Below, one piece after another: positions 12,366 to 24,199 of a stretch of DNA of 64,000 nt (positions within the stretch are counted from its first letter, which is position 1; each line of letters starts with the position of its first letter). The position numbers and the translations under genes were made by a program. The notes beneath the pieces are model-generated. The model was not told the DNA's origin. It saw nothing but the letters and a program-made list of their open reading frames with translations, and ran no database searches. The stretch is from Rutpela maculata (lineage: Eukaryota; Arthropoda; Insecta; Coleoptera; Cerambycidae): the NCBI GenBank assembly GCA_936432065.2, contig OW386287.2, positions 79,487,804 to 79,551,803 of the forward strand, written 5' to 3'.

Positions 12366-12377
12366 TACTGTGTAGTA
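12347..12377. repeat. Short tandem repeat, 11-bp unit
   Basis: TGTGTAGTACTGTGTAGTAC followed by a partial third copy, directly after the foldback. Confidence 0.85.
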
Positions 12378-12379
12378 GA

Positions 12380-13850
12380 TGTTTATTAAAAATACAAATG
12401 TCATCTTGAAGATGCACATTAATTATAAGAAATTAAATCAATTTTATTACTATTTACCTTAAACATGAATTTTTCAATATACATTGATAAAAGTATAAAA
12501 TACAGGTTATACTAAACGGTGGCATTATCCAAACGAAAGAAAAAAAAAAATAATTTTTAATAAAGCTTAATCACTATCTCGCTCGTCACATAAAATAATG
12601 TCCCGATTTTCTTCAAAAGTTCGGAATCACCACCACAGTTGTACATTTTGGTGGATCTTATTTTATTTGCACACGTGAGTTTCGACATAGTTCTACAATT
12701 GCTGCAGCGCATAGGGCAATGTACAAAATACTGGTTCAACATTGTCACTAATATTTTTCCAACAAAGATCTGTAGGTGGTGATATTTCAGAATACTGCTT
12801 TAAATCTACTGTAACTGAATTGTCTGTAAATTAGCTCATTGTGTAGCACAGTTACAATAATAATTTTCGGAAATGGCTCCTTTGACTTCTAATACTATAT
12901 ATAGTAAAATAACGACTAAATATTTCATACTTTGATGAGATATTAGCGGTCTAAGGAGCTTTTTCGAAAGTTTTTCAATAAGAATTTTGTGATTAGGAAG
13001 ACAAGAGCTTACGCATAAAAAAGTTTTAGCTATTTTAACCGAATTTATTTTTACTTGTCACTTTTAGAGCATATTTCCTAGCGCGTTCGCCAAAATTTTT
13101 CAAATTTTTTTGTACGCTGTTTTTACTAAAACTAAAAATTTATTAGTTTAAAATATTCTAAAACACTATTAGAAAGTATCGCAATATGACCACTTGTAAC
13201 TTTTTTGGACCGTGTCTCAGAGACCAGAGACTAGAGGTAGGATCGAGTTGGGCCCTTAAGAAATTTTGATCAGGAACTCGAAATCGAGAATATATTATTA
13301 AAAATTCAGTCAATTTGACGGAAATTCAATTGTCATGAGAAAACATTGGAGTCCTTTCAACTTTTTAGAGGGGCCCGCTCGACCCAGCCCCCACCCCCTA
13401 CTCTGGCTGCTTCTTGTAAGAAGTCTTAGTAGTGTAATAAGTTTATTGGTATTAATAATAAATGTCGTTGCTTTATTAAAAAAAAAACAACTCCCGTTCT
13501 CTCTGCTCTAATTTCTTAACGCCATTTTCTTTTTAAGCCATAACTTTTTTCCCACACGATTTACAACTTATGGCCATCTCAATTCGTAATCTACGTTTCT
13601 TTGTGAAGAGATTGGTACCAGTCCCATACTTGTATCATTAAAAGATAACTCGGGCAAATTTTTAGGAGATTTGCTTACATACTATAAAATAAGTTCAGTT
13701 CTATTTTGTGAGGGGGTAATTTTAGTGACTATTTTTAATATGCATCGAAGCATCACTTTTATGCTTTTTACAGAATCTTATTACATTTGTTAGCTTTTGC
13801 TATAATCACTATATAAATAGAATTGAAACACTACACAGTTTTAATATATC
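12380..13850. other. Intron sequence, no gene recognised
   Basis: AT-rich, with a GC-rich pair GAGTTGGGCCC (13242) and GGGGCCCGCTCGACCC (13371) that is weakly inverted. A reverse-strand Cys-rich frame at 12557-12748 was considered and not accepted. Confidence 0.5.
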
Positions 13851-13854
13851 AGGG

Positions 13855-15172
13855 TAAAGATCTACTAAACCTACAAGCAGCAGTTAATAATGACCTTAAC
13901 TGTATCATTCATGGCTGATGAAAAATAGATTCCAAATTAATACAAAAAAAAAAACTACATACATGGTTTTTACACAAAAAAAAATATGAATTGCATAGAT
14001 CTACACATCGAGGTCGGTGGTGAGGTGGTGGAAAGAGTACCTAGTGCAAAATATCTGGGGTTAGTTATAGATGACCGATTAAGCTGGAGTTATCACATTG
14101 AACATATAGAGAAAAAATTGTGCCAATGGTCGGGGCACTATATAGATGCAGGGAGTACCTTAGTCAGTCATCGTTATATTATAATGCCTATTTTCTGTCG
14201 ATTTTGATGTATTTGATACCACTTTGTGATGTAAAGTTGTTTAATAGGGTTGAAAGGCTACAGAATAAAGTCGTACAAATTTTATTTCATATATATTATA
14301 GATAACCAACTGAATTAGTCTACGAGCAGACTTGTCTCTTGAAGATACCAGATATACTCAAAATTGAGCAAAGTAAATACCTGTACATGGTAATTAATAA
14401 CACGTTAAAGTGTAAGAACTAATGTAGGTTTAAATAATCCTATATCTCAGTTAAAGAAAACATATAATACCCTACCTGAAAGAATAACGGAAAACCACAA
14501 TATTGTTATCTTCAAAAAAAGAGTTAAAAGAATATATATCTTTAATGTCCAATATATTTAATGACCACTATAACAAGCAGACGGGTCTCTTGAAGATACC
14601 AGATATACTCAAAATTTGGCAAAGTAAATACCTGTACAGGGTAATTAATAACACGTTAAAATGTAATATTGAAATAAATTTTGTAAACCAAGTTCATGCT
14701 CATAATACTAGAAATCAAAGTAAAAGTAAAATTTTCCTGGAAAACGTAAGATCTAATATAGGTTTAAATAGTCCTATATCTCAGTTTAAGAAAACATGAT
14801 ACCCGGCCTGAAACAATAACGGAAAGCCACAATATTGTTATCTTCAAAAAAAGAATAATAAAAAAAAAATTAATACCCAATATAACTCGAATAGGCCAAT
14901 AACACCCGATATCAAATTTGTCGAATGGTTTTGTCTAAATACAAAAATATCTTATATGTTAGGTCAAGTTCTAATACAAAAGGGTTCCGAGGCCAGTACA
15001 TTGATGCTGATTAGGGACTGATTGTTTAAATAATGTTTCTATTTTCTTTTTATTTTTACTTTAGAACATGATAGGTGATAATTTGTGATATAAATGTCTT
15101 GTGAAAATATGAATGTATGTTTTTCTATTTTATTATAAATGGCACATTATTTGAATAAAGAGCTTTAAAAAA
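13855..15172 (+). pseudogene. 3' end of a Jockey-type LINE (RT C-terminal part, 3' UTR, A-rich tail)
   Basis: The frames read DLLNLQAAVNNDLNC, then a broken stretch, then IDLHIEVGGEVVERV, then SAKYLGLVIDDRLSWSYHIE, then ILMYLIPLCDVKLFNRVERL. This is the post-catalytic RT 'thumb' region of Jockey-like elements. The C-terminal part reads LKIPDILKIWQSKYLYRVIN and HAHNTRNQSK, also typical. A 3' UTR follows, with AATAAA near 15157 and an A-rich end about 15172. The catalytic motifs and ORF1 are missing (5' truncation). Several frameshifts and stops are present, and there is an internal duplication (14323-14872). Confidence 0.8.
14323..14872 (+). repeat. Internal tandem duplication of the LINE C-terminus
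   Basis: The block starting CTCTTGAAGATACCAGATAT occurs at 14336 and 14588, and both copies run to CACAATATTGTTATCTTC (14493 and 14831). The first copy lacks about 90 bp present in the second (coding HAHNTRNQSK). Confidence 0.85.
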
Positions 15173-15177
15173 AATTA

Positions 15178-15256
15178 ATTGTAAGACTAAAAACATAAAA
15201 GTGGTAGGTCAATTTTTATTTCTTTCGAAGTTACAAGCCCATTAAATCTGTGAGCA
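15178..15256. repeat. Dispersed repeat arm, related to 52172-52262
   Basis: GTAAGACTAAA, AAAAGTGGTAG, TTTCGAAGTTACA and GCAGTAAATAAA match in order the reverse complement of the element arm near 52172-52262. It looks like a single arm of that TIR family. Confidence 0.6.
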
Positions 15257-15299
15257 GTAAATAAACGGAATTAAATTCCTAAACAAAATACAAACTTCT

Positions 15300-15930
15300 G
15301 ACAGTAAAGGATATTTTTATAGGATTTCGTAAACGTCAGAACATGTATGAAAAATCAAAAGAAAATCTATCTAAGGAAATATTAATTTTAATTCTTTGCA
15401 TATTCAGTAACCTCTTTCTTGATATACTAGAAATTAAGAAGTCCTAAAATTAATTTATTTATAAAATAACTATCTCTTTAATCCATAATTAAAATCTAAT
15501 TAAAATATGAATTTTTTAATCATTGTAATTCTCTGACAACCTGGTTACGCTAAAGACAAAGAGCTCTAATATGAATTTATTTACAAAAACCTATGTTAAA
15601 GTTTTTAATAGAACAGGACTCACCTGTAGAAATTAAACTATAATTCTGCACGCTTAGTTTTTTATAAGATTTCTTAAACAGGAGAAAAAACAATTTATGA
15701 AAAATCAAAAGAAAATGTATCTAAGAAAATTTAAGTTCTAGGCATTCCTTGATAACCTACTTCTGGTTAAGCTAGAAATGAAGAAGTTCTAACATGACTT
15801 TATTTACAAAAAACTATTTATTTAATCGTTAATGAATATCTAATTAAAATATAGATTTATAAATAAATTTATTTTACAGCTCTTTGTCTCTAGCATAACC
15901 AGATGTAGGTTGTCAGAGATTTATAAACAT
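15300..15930. repeat. Complex repeat with direct and inverted copies
   Basis: ATGAAAAATCAAAAGAAAAT recurs with a ~345-bp shift (15346 and 15697), flanked by similar sequence. CTCTGACAACCTGGTTACGC (15531) is inverted near 15893-15927 together with AGCTCTTTGTCTCTAGC. Noncoding. Confidence 0.7.
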
Positions 15931-17600
15931 TAAAAGATGTATAAAATATATGCCTTCAAACAGGGCCGGGCCCAGGGGAGGGGGCTTACCCAAACTTTGG
16001 GCAGTTGGTTCTAAACGCGGTTGGAAAAATCTGCCTAACCATCACATACAAATATATAATTTGAATTTTACACTGTAACTCCCACAATCGCGAAATTAAC
16101 AAAATAACTAATATTAAAAATTTGGCAACCTTGTAAATATTTTATTTTAACAGTGGTGTGTTTTCCATGAAAGCTAGGAAGCGCAGCTTCCCTTACACGA
16201 CACGGAATCCTTATTTTTAATATTAATTTTGTTATACATAAATTCATTTACTAGAAATACTAGAAATAGCAATGATTTTTAAATAGAATCTATATGTTTC
16301 TACTGATCTTCTCTACTAAAAACCACAATCGCTTTCACTTTTGAAATATTCACGACACGCCCCTGTATTTTATTCCACCTACGCGGCATGCTACAAAGTC
16401 TTCATTTTGTACTTAGAACTATGTACTGATTTCAGAAAAGTTGTATTTATAGATATAATATTGTTAGGTGTATATACCTATTTTTCGTTTGTTCCATTGT
16501 TCCGTAGTTTTGTTTGGTAGTGTTTTGAAATCGTGATATTAGACAACAAAGTTTAACTTGGTATTTAAGGACTTTTCCTGTTCCACTTCCTGTTCCATTC
16601 TTTTTCTTTACTTTATTTAGGCTAAAGATTTTTTATTTTTAATGTGATCAAAGACCTATTTTTGTGTAACAGTTCCTATTTTTTTATTTTTTAAACCAAG
16701 GATTTTTTAATTTTTTTAAAGTGGTATTAGGTTTAGGTAGATTATGATCCAACAAGGATTGAACAAGACCATTTTTCTAATATTAGAAACGGTTATGTCA
16801 AAAATTAAAAAAGCCATTCGATGTATTTTTTTCCTCAGAAACCAAAATCATCATAAATCAAACGGTTATTTTAGAATTTGTTATAAACGTTTCCATCGCC
16901 TGACAAATGGCCTTGTTTCGTCTTGGCTAGAGCATCCTGTACATTGTACATAGTGACTTGAATTTGAATTCGATTTAAATTCTTTAGTTTTAGTAGGTTT
17001 TCCCATAAAAAGTTTTTATTTTATTGAAATGTGCAATGTAAAGTTCCTGTTATTAATAATAATAATTATGCTTATTAAAAGAATTCAGTTGGTTTATTTC
17101 ATGTTCTCCCACTTCAAAGTAGTAGCCTTCGGTACGGCCCTGCCTTAAAAAAAAGGTTAGTTAATTGAATATCAATACTGAAATTGGTTAAAAATATTTT
17201 AAATTCCTTATTTGTACATTTTTATGTCGACCTCAATATCAATAGTATCAGTTAAGTGGACGACAGTGATTTTTTCATACTTTTTAGTGGACTCTTTATT
17301 TGGCTTCTCACAGTAAAATAAATCTGCAAAAATATAGCAGTTCTGGCAGCTATAGTGGATTCATCAGTTTGAATTTTTAACTTTTGTCATCAGATTCTGT
17401 ATCAGCTACGCATAAAATACCTAACTACCAATGCAATTCCGATGAAAATCACTTGCATATTCATCAAATTTGCTGTCAAAAAGAAACATGTTTCCAATTT
17501 TTGCTCACCTTCCACTAGATATAGCTTGATGAAATTATTATGCGATCACTACCGAGTCATACCTTGCAGTTTGAGAAATATTTCGTAGAAATCGCTTAAA
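15931..17600. other. Intron sequence, decayed repeats, no gene assigned
   Basis: Includes a GC-rich start (15965-15990) and a poly-T rich stretch at 16650-16720. The frame at 16744-16953 has no recognisable domain. Confidence 0.45.
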
Positions 17601-18599
17601 CCAATCCACTGTAATGATTGTACATATAGTCTGGTATCATACGGTCCGTTCTCTTCGATGTCGTGCTAAGTTTGAAAACTCTTTAGTTTATGATTATTTA
17701 GGTCTACTGGATCACCGAATGGCATGTTGGCATGTTGGCATTTCTGAAAATGGATCATTCTCCAATAATATACAAAACAAAATGGCGGATATGGCGATTG
17801 AAAGAAATTCGTATCTCCGGTAATAGTTGTCCGATCTTTTAATTCAAAAAAAGGAAATACTTCAAAATGTATATATATTCCTATAAAAAATACAAGATGT
17901 AAAAATTAAAAATACCTAACTGAAAATTTGGCAAAAAATATAAAATTTTGGTTTTAAAAATTTTTTTAATATTTTTTACTTGAAAAATAGTAAGTTATAT
18001 GAAAAAAAATTTTTAACAAAAAAATGTGCAGATTTCAATTCTGAATCCAGCCATATATAATTTATTGATTATTGGTTAAACAATAATGCTCTAAAATTTA
18101 AAAATCATGATGCGCTACAGATATTGTGGAATAATCTTGCGGTGCGCATCGCGACTTTATTCGGGCACACAGTTAATTAATGTCATATATGATGACATGG
18201 CTTCTCTAGGTAAAAAAAATGCATTCAGGCCGTATCAGAAATGTTTTTAATTTTTTTTTTAGTAGCAAAGAATTTTAACTTTTTCAAAATGGAGGATTAA
18301 ATAAACCTGTTTTTATTATTAACATCATAAGATATACTTGACTTAAACGAGAAAGATAATCTAATAAAACAAATTAAATATTTTTAATAATACGAAACAA
18401 ATTTTATATTCTCGTAAACATAAACTTATATAACTAAACTTAACTTAAATTGCCTTTTAATTGTTTTTTTTTTTTTCGACTTAAAATAGTTCTTAAATGA
18501 TCTCATGTCATCATCTTCCAAAAAAATATTTTTGGTTATTGGCAATATGTTTATCTGAATATTCTTCATATTCTTCCATAATCGATGGAGTTTCCTACA

Positions 18600-19375
18600 G
18601 AACACTGCAAACTATCCCATTTTTTTTTCCGCGTCCCTTCTGGCAGCTACATTTCACAAGGTTAATTATAGCTCTTGGTGGATTAAACGTGAGAACTGGT
18701 TCGAAACATTCGTGACTTTCTCCACCCACAGAGACTGGCATCTGGCAAATTTTGGATATTTTCATTCGCACTCCTCCATACTGTTGCAATATAATTGTAT
18801 ATAAAATAAAATAACAATGAAATGTTTATATTTTATGTCATGTACGTTACCTTAAAATATGTTTTTTCATAGTATCAACTGTAGGTGGTAGGTTTTCTCC
18901 TTCTTAATTTTTGGTCGAAAACAAATACCAACCCAAGTCAGTTAGCTTTTTTATTAATTTATGTTTATAGATCAAACATACAAATTTGTGGAGATTGTCT
19001 TCAAGTTCTGTGGTACTTGTGTTCAAAGTACCCAACAATGCAAGCGATTTCAGTATTGCTGATGATTCCTTCAGTTCCAAAAGTACTTTAGTGCAAAATT
19101 CTTTGCTAATTCTTGAAAATCTGCCGGTTATATCCGTCCCAGTAAAGTAAGTATGGAAATGAATTAATGATTGTCTGTGTCCGATATTTAATGATTTGAC
19201 GACTTTTCCTGTATCTATTTCTTTTTTAGTTTTTCCTCGACTAGTTACCATTACGACTTTCTTCGGTAGTTGCTCATAAAAACTAATCAGAAGTACACAT
19301 CTGTATCAGGACTGTGAACAGTAATTTGTATGTCTTTTCCATATTGTTGAGTTACACGAACACCATAAAGTATTA
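18600..19375 (-). pseudogene. PIN/FEN-like nuclease family fragment, reverse copy
   Basis: On the reverse strand this reads VHSPDTDV, then (18904-19251) VTSRGKTKKEIDTGKVVKSL, HRQSLIHFHTYFTGTDITGR, FSRISKEFC, LEDNLHKFVCLIYKHK and LTDLGWYLFSTKN. After a probable intron (about 18790-18880) a Cys-containing tail follows (18595-18789: ISKICQMPVSVGGESHECFE, then ...NLVKCSCQKGRGK). The SxDTDV and FTGTD elements resemble the second and third acidic motifs of PIN/FEN nucleases. This copy lacks everything before VHSPDTDV because the inverted repeat ends there. The ORF at 18904-19251 is the best-preserved piece; a frameshift separates it from the DTDV segment. Confidence 0.65.
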
Positions 19376-19399
19376 GGACAGTAGAACGTAACTACAAGG

Positions 19400-20520
19400 A
19401 AGACTCGCTAAAAAACAGCACAAGGTCGAAAAGAAGTCAAAAATACTCTGGCGCATCTTACCATGTCTCAGATGGATCATTAATAAATAATATTTCCCTT
19501 AAATATTTTTTATCCAACATAAAAACCAAAAAGGAACTCACTGAATACCTCGCAAATAAAGTTCGGGATTATAAAAGATTTAAACAGTTGTAATTTCATA
19601 TAATAACAAAACGATTTCAAATATTCCAACGTTAAATATGCAAGTCAACAATCACAAAGAAGCTGATACTATTTTAATACTTCATGGTGTTCGTGTAACT
19701 CTACAATATGGAAAAAACATATAAATTATTGTTCACAGTCTTGATACAGATGTGTTGGTACTTCTAATTAGTTTTTATGAGCAATTACCGAAGAAAGTAA
19801 CTAGTCGAGGAAAAACTAAAAAAGAAATAGATATAGGAAAAGTCGTCAAATCATTAAGTATCGGACACAGACAATCATTAATTGATTCTCATATTTACTT
19901 TACTGGGACAGATATAACCTGCAGATTCTCAAGAATTGGCAAAGAATTTTGCACTAGAGGATTTTTGGAACTGAACACAACTACCACAGAACTTGAAGAC
20001 AATCTCCACGAATTTGTATGTTTGCTTTATAAAAGTAAATTAATAAAAAACCTAACTGACTTGCGTTGGTATTTGTTTTCCACCAAAAATTAAGAAGGAG
20101 AAAATCAACCATCCACAGTTGATGCTATGAAGCAACATATTTTAAGCTAACGTACATGACATATAAAAATAAAAAAGATTTCATTGTTATTATTTTTTTA
20201 TTTTATATATAATTAATTATATTGCAACAGTATGAAGGAGTGCGAATGAAAATATCCAGAATTTTCCAGTCTCTGTGGGTGGAGAAAAAGTCACGAATAT
20301 TTAGAACCAGTTCTCACGCTTAATCCACCAAGTGCTATAATTAACCTTGTGAAATGTAGCTGAAAGAAGAGATGCGGAACCAGTATATGTTCCTGCAAAA
20401 AAAAATGAGATAGTTTGCACTGGAGCCTGTCAGTGTTCTCTAGGAAACTTCTTTTGTGTAAATACGCCAGATTTAGTAACACCATGGATTATGGAAGAAT
20501 ATGAAGAATATTCATAAATT
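19400..20520 (+). pseudogene. PIN/FEN-like nuclease family gene, forward copy, broken
   Basis: Read with shifts: YHVSDGSLINNISLKYFLSN and IKTKKELTEYLANKV (about 19455-19590); MQVNNHKEADTILILHGVRV (about 19637-19695); a stop; then VHSLDTDVLVLLISFYEQLP and VTSRGKTKKEI (19735-19830); FTGTDITCRFSRIGKEFC (19900-19950); LEDNLHEFVCLLYKSK and LTDLRWYLFSTKN (ORF 19752-20093). After a probable intron (about 20148-20232) a Cys-rich tail follows (INLVKCS..., CSCKKN...). The order H.EADT - SxDTDVLVLL - FTGxD matches the acidic motifs of FEN/PIN-type nucleases (EAxA, DxD, GxD). I know this arrangement from many uncharacterised, high-copy insect proteins whose C-terminus is Cys-rich. Assignment to that fold is inference. 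Stops and frameshifts make it a pseudogene, though the 113-residue core is open. Confidence 0.65.
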
Positions 20521-21574
20521 GTGGTATTTTTACTTTAAACATATTACCAATAACCAAAAACATTTTTTTGGAAGATGATGACATGAGATTACTTAAGAAC
20601 TATTTTAAGTCAAAAATAATTAAAAAGGCAATTTAAGTTAAGTTTACGTTATATAAGTTTATGTTTACGACAGAGTATAAGATTTGTTTCCTATTGTTAA
20701 AAATATTTAATTTGTTTTATTAGATAATTTTTTTTGTTTAAGTCAATATACCTTATGATGTTAATAATAAAAACACGTTTATTTAATCCGCCATTTTGAA
20801 GAAGTTAAAATTATTTACTACTAAAAAATTAAAAACATTTCTGATACGGCCTGAATGTATTTTTTTTTACCTAGAGAAGCTATGTTATCATATAAATATG
20901 GCATTAATTAATTATGTGCGATGCGCACCGCAAGATTCTTCCACAATATCTGTAGCGCACCATGATTTTTAAATTTTAGAGCATTATTGTTTAACCAATA
21001 CTAAATGAATTATATATGGCTGGATTCAGAATTGAAATCTGCACATTTTTTGTTTAAACTTTTTTTTCATATAACTCATTGTTTTTCAAGTAAAAAATAT
21101 CAAAAAAATTTTTAAAACCAGAATTATATATTTTTTGCCAAATTTTCAGTTAGGTATTTTTTATTTTTATATTTTTTATAGTAAAATATATACTTTTTGA
21201 AGTATTTCCTTTTTTTTAAATAAAAGATCGAACAACTATTACCGGAGATACGAATTTCATTTAAATCGCCATATCCGCCATCTTGTTTTGTATATTACTG
21301 GAGAATCATGAATCAGAAATGCCAATATGTCATTCGGTGATCCAGTGGACCTAAATAATCATAAAATAAAGAGTTTTTCAAACTTAGCAAGACATCGAAG
21401 CGAGCGGTCGTTTTTGAACCCTATGATAACAGACTAATACTTAAAAGAAACATATACACGAGTCAAATTGAGAACCTCATCCTTTTTAAAATGTTTTGAA
21501 GTCAGTTAAAAAAAATACAAATTAACTACTGTATTCCCTTTTCTAGTAAAATAAGATATATCTTTTATTTTTAG

Positions 21575-21717
21575 GTGATAACTCCTTTCAGATCCTTAGT
21601 GCTTTGCTGTGAATCTAGACGAGAAATGGAAGAGTGGCTTGGCGCCCTCACTGCCGCTTCCCAGCGCCGATACCACGAGCCCGACCATCCAGACTGCCTG
21701 TCTGGTCAGCACCACTG
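21575..21717 (+). CDS. Diacylglycerol kinase eta/delta-like, end of PH domain and lead-in to C1
   Basis: Internal exon of 47 codons plus two bases. The acceptor AG is at 21573-21574 after a T-rich tract, and the first codon GTG is an internal valine rather than a start. The peptide opens VITPFRSLVLCCESRREM, contains the PH-domain C-terminal helix with its tryptophan (EEWLGALTAAS), then leads through DCLSGQHH to the start of the first C1 zinc finger. Two donors overlap here: GT at 21718 and GT at 21723. Only the first keeps frame with the next exon: TG at 21716-21717 plus G at 55499 makes the tryptophan of the conserved HHWYA sequence. Reading past the donor runs into transposon sequence. The 3' intron starts only about 30 bp before a TIR element. 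Confidence 0.95.
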
Positions 21718-21747
21718 GTATGGTAATTTATGCATACACTTTAAATT

Positions 21748-22674
21748 TGAAGTACACTCAAAGAAAATGACAGGTAAATTCAACCAAAAAGAGCATATGA
21801 AATCGCGCCTATCTAGTTTCATAATTAAATCAATCAGTAAAGAATAGTCATACAACTTTATTTGTTTTCGTAAACAAACAGTAGTTTAATAATCATATCT
21901 TCTTGTAACAAATTAAATAGTACAATGACATTTTTTTATGTTCACTAACCATTTTCAATTTGGTCTACAATTAAATAGTACAACGACTTTGTTTTTTGTT
22001 CACCAACTAATTTTTAGGTTGTTCTACACTTTATTGTATGATGAAGTTTTTTTTGGTTAGCCAAAATCTCAGTATTGAGACATCAGACCACCTAAACCAA
22101 ATATTACAGATCGTTTATAAGATCCATCCAAATATATCGATGATCCCTGAGAGAATTTGAACACTGCAATCATGTTATTAATTTTCTATAAATTCATAAG
22201 ATTGCAAGATAATGCATGATGGATTATTGTTAGTGATTTGTATGTGGCGTCATCTGGGAATGATTTCTGTAATAGACTACGTGGTAAGCAAGCAAATTTT
22301 ATGGTAATTCTTTTAGAACTTCTAGAAGACGACAATAATATTGGTTTGTCTACCAAGTACAATAGTACAGCGAACTAATACTGGGTTAGACTTACAATTC
22401 GACAATAGTTAAAAATAAAATATACTATTATCTAGTTTAATTTGACGGAATTCAACAAAATAATAGTCAGACGAACAAAATAATAGTCTTATTCATCTAT
22501 TTTTTAAGTTAATGTTTGTTTTGTTGTACGACAACTTTTTATTAATTAAAATAACAATCACCTCTTGTTTAAAAATACAATCAATATAGTTTGGTTTAAC
22601 AAAATTAACGATATTGTTAGTTAACCATTTTTTTTTGTTGAATTTACCCATACTATTTCTTTGAGTGTAACTGT
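21748..22674. mobile_element. TIR element just after the exon donor
   Basis: ACACTCAAAGAAA (about 21750) and GGTAAATTCAACC are matched in reverse near 22675 (TTTCTTTGAGTGTAAC) and 22636 (GTTGAATTTACCC). The ~40-bp inverted ends flank ~0.85 kb of AT-rich noncoding DNA with internal direct repeats. It begins about 30 bp after the 5' splice site at 21718. Confidence 0.7.
21908..22060. repeat. Degenerate tandem repeat, ~61-bp unit
   Basis: CAAATTAAATAGTACAATGA (21908) and CAATTAAATAGTACAACGAC (21969), each followed by TTGTTCAC-type and ATTTT(C/T)A(A/G) blocks, then a weak third copy. Lies inside the TIR element. Confidence 0.7.
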
Positions 22675-22679
22675 GTTAA

Positions 22680-23740
22680 AGTTAAAAACAAAGAAATGCG
22701 AATAAAATTGTTTTTATTAACAAACACTTTAGATTTATTCCAAGAGCAATCGCAGAATATATCTAAAAAAATTTAAATATTTAAATGATTTGCGGAAAGC
22801 GATTTTCCGTAGCAAGGCTCATTCATGCTCATACTCATTATCGCTTATTGCACACCCGAACGTTACGTGCTCTATTCTCAGTCAGCCCGCTAACACTCAG
22901 TTTCTCTATTAAATTATTTTTACTTGTTTAATTCTGCAAGATTTTAATTATAGCTTTTTGAAAATGGAAAAAATGGTACTATTTTGATATTGATTTGAAC
23001 TTTTGTTAAGTTCTAAAATTGCTATTCAAAATTGTCCGTCAGTTGGTCTGTACGTCAGTTGGTCTGTACGTACGTTCGTACGGAAACGTTCTGCAGGTCG
23101 CAATTCTTAACGGATCCTCTTGAATGTTTTTTTTTTATCGCTTCGTCTATTATCAGAATAGAACCCTATTGAATTTCATTAGGATCCATCAACTAGTTTA
23201 ATTAATATAAATAATTATTTAACACCGTCACGAGTTTTCGCGGCCATTCCTCTAGTTATAGGTGTCTATTGGTTAAATAAAACAATTATTTTTTTTGAAT
23301 CTACTACTAAATCAACAAATTCATATTTTGAATGAATTTCGAAGTTAAACTAAAATTTATAGGCAACTGTCTTCCAATAGCAATTTTTGCTGAACATTGT
23401 AAACATCCCAAGAAGTGTAGTAAAGAGATTTTGGATGATTCCGAGTCTCGAAAAACAATTCTTAATACTATAAAACTATTTTTTGGATTTGTTGTAATGC
23501 TTTAAAACAATAACTGGCCATTTTTTTAACTATCTTTTTAGAGCGACATCAAGTGCAATGGAGAGTTTTGGATTAAATCTAACCACTGCGTCATACAAAA
23601 CTTAAAGAATCTATGTTGCAAAATTAAAATGTGCTATTTTTCTTGTTATCTTCTATCCTAATAGTCGTATCGCAAAAAAACTAATTAATTCCATGTATTC
23701 TATGCTCATCTTAAAAACAAACAATTAAAAAACGTACTTT
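22680..23740. other. Intron sequence, with a 16-bp tandem duplication
   Basis: CGTCAGTTGGTCTGTA is repeated back-to-back at about 23037-23068, followed by a palindromic CGTACGTTCGTACG stretch. This resembles the GTCTGTCGG array at 37358. No gene recognised. Confidence 0.5.
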
Positions 23741-23744
23741 CTCA

Positions 23745-24180
23745 ACAAATATTGAGTTTTCATGAAACCGATGATTTTCACGCAACGGACTGGAGAATCG
23801 GAAAATATATTTTGTCGGACAATTCAAAAATCGAATTCTACATATTTTTCTTCAGCACTCTTCAAAAAATCAGTTGATTATTTAAAAGTGAGATGTACAT
23901 ATACTTACAAACGCACACACTCCAAGCATTCCTAGATAACTAAATACAAAAAACTGTTTTTTTTTAATTTTTCATGTAAAAGGCAATATTTTACTGTCGG
24001 CCAACTTATTTATTATATTCTATACTTCATTCAAAAACAAAAAATTTGAAAAAGAATATGTTATTAATAAATTTTTGGTCGTCATGAAACCGATGATTTC
24101 CACGCATCGGACTGGACAATCGGAAAATATGTTTTGTCGGACAATGGGGTATTTTCCATTTTTTTTAAATCAGTTTTGGT
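23745..24180. repeat. Dispersed repeat, two copies here, a third at 30466-30620
   Basis: ATGAAACCGATGATTT.CACG followed by CGGACTGGA.AATCGGAAAA and TTTTGTCGGACAAT occurs at 23762 and 24084. TCTACATATTTT(C/T) with a following AATCAG(C/T)T motif occurs at 23837 and 30492. Confidence 0.65.
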
Positions 24181-24199
24181 GATATATATCATGTAATGT

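Larger units (their letters stand above)
17627..21437. repeat. 3.8-kb inverted duplication carrying a nuclease-like gene
   Basis: The left arm 17627-19375 (1749 bp) and right arm 19676-21437 (1762 bp) are reverse complements with many small differences, estimated near 90% identity by eye. The spacer of 300 bp (19376-19675) is single copy. Outer ends match as GGTCTACTGGATCACCGAAT (17701) and ATTCGGTGATCCAGTGGACC (21333). Inner ends match at the CACCATAAAGTATT / AATACTTCATGGTG pair. Each arm carries the same protein fragment, pointing outwards from the centre. The spacer holds more of the + strand copy's N-terminal part, so the left copy looks like a partial inverted duplicate of the right one. 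Confidence 0.9.
11577..21574 (+). other. DGK intron between the two PH-domain exons (9,998 bp)
   Basis: Bounded by GTAATT and TTTTAG. It contains a foldback (11880-12365), a LINE 3' fragment (13855-15172), a complex repeat (15300-15930) and a 3.8 kb inverted duplication (17627-21437). No host exon was recognised inside it. Confidence 0.85.

Noticed and set aside
12557..12748. Reverse-strand Cys-containing frame (CPMRCSNCRTMSK, MYNCGG) resembling a piggyBac C-terminal cross-brace
   Set aside because: Spacing of Cys/His does not complete the motif and no other piggyBac segment or TTAA ends were found.
13242..13400. GC-rich inverted pair GAGTTGGGCCC / GGGGCCCGCTCGACCC
   Set aside because: The match is short and interrupted; not enough for a TIR call.
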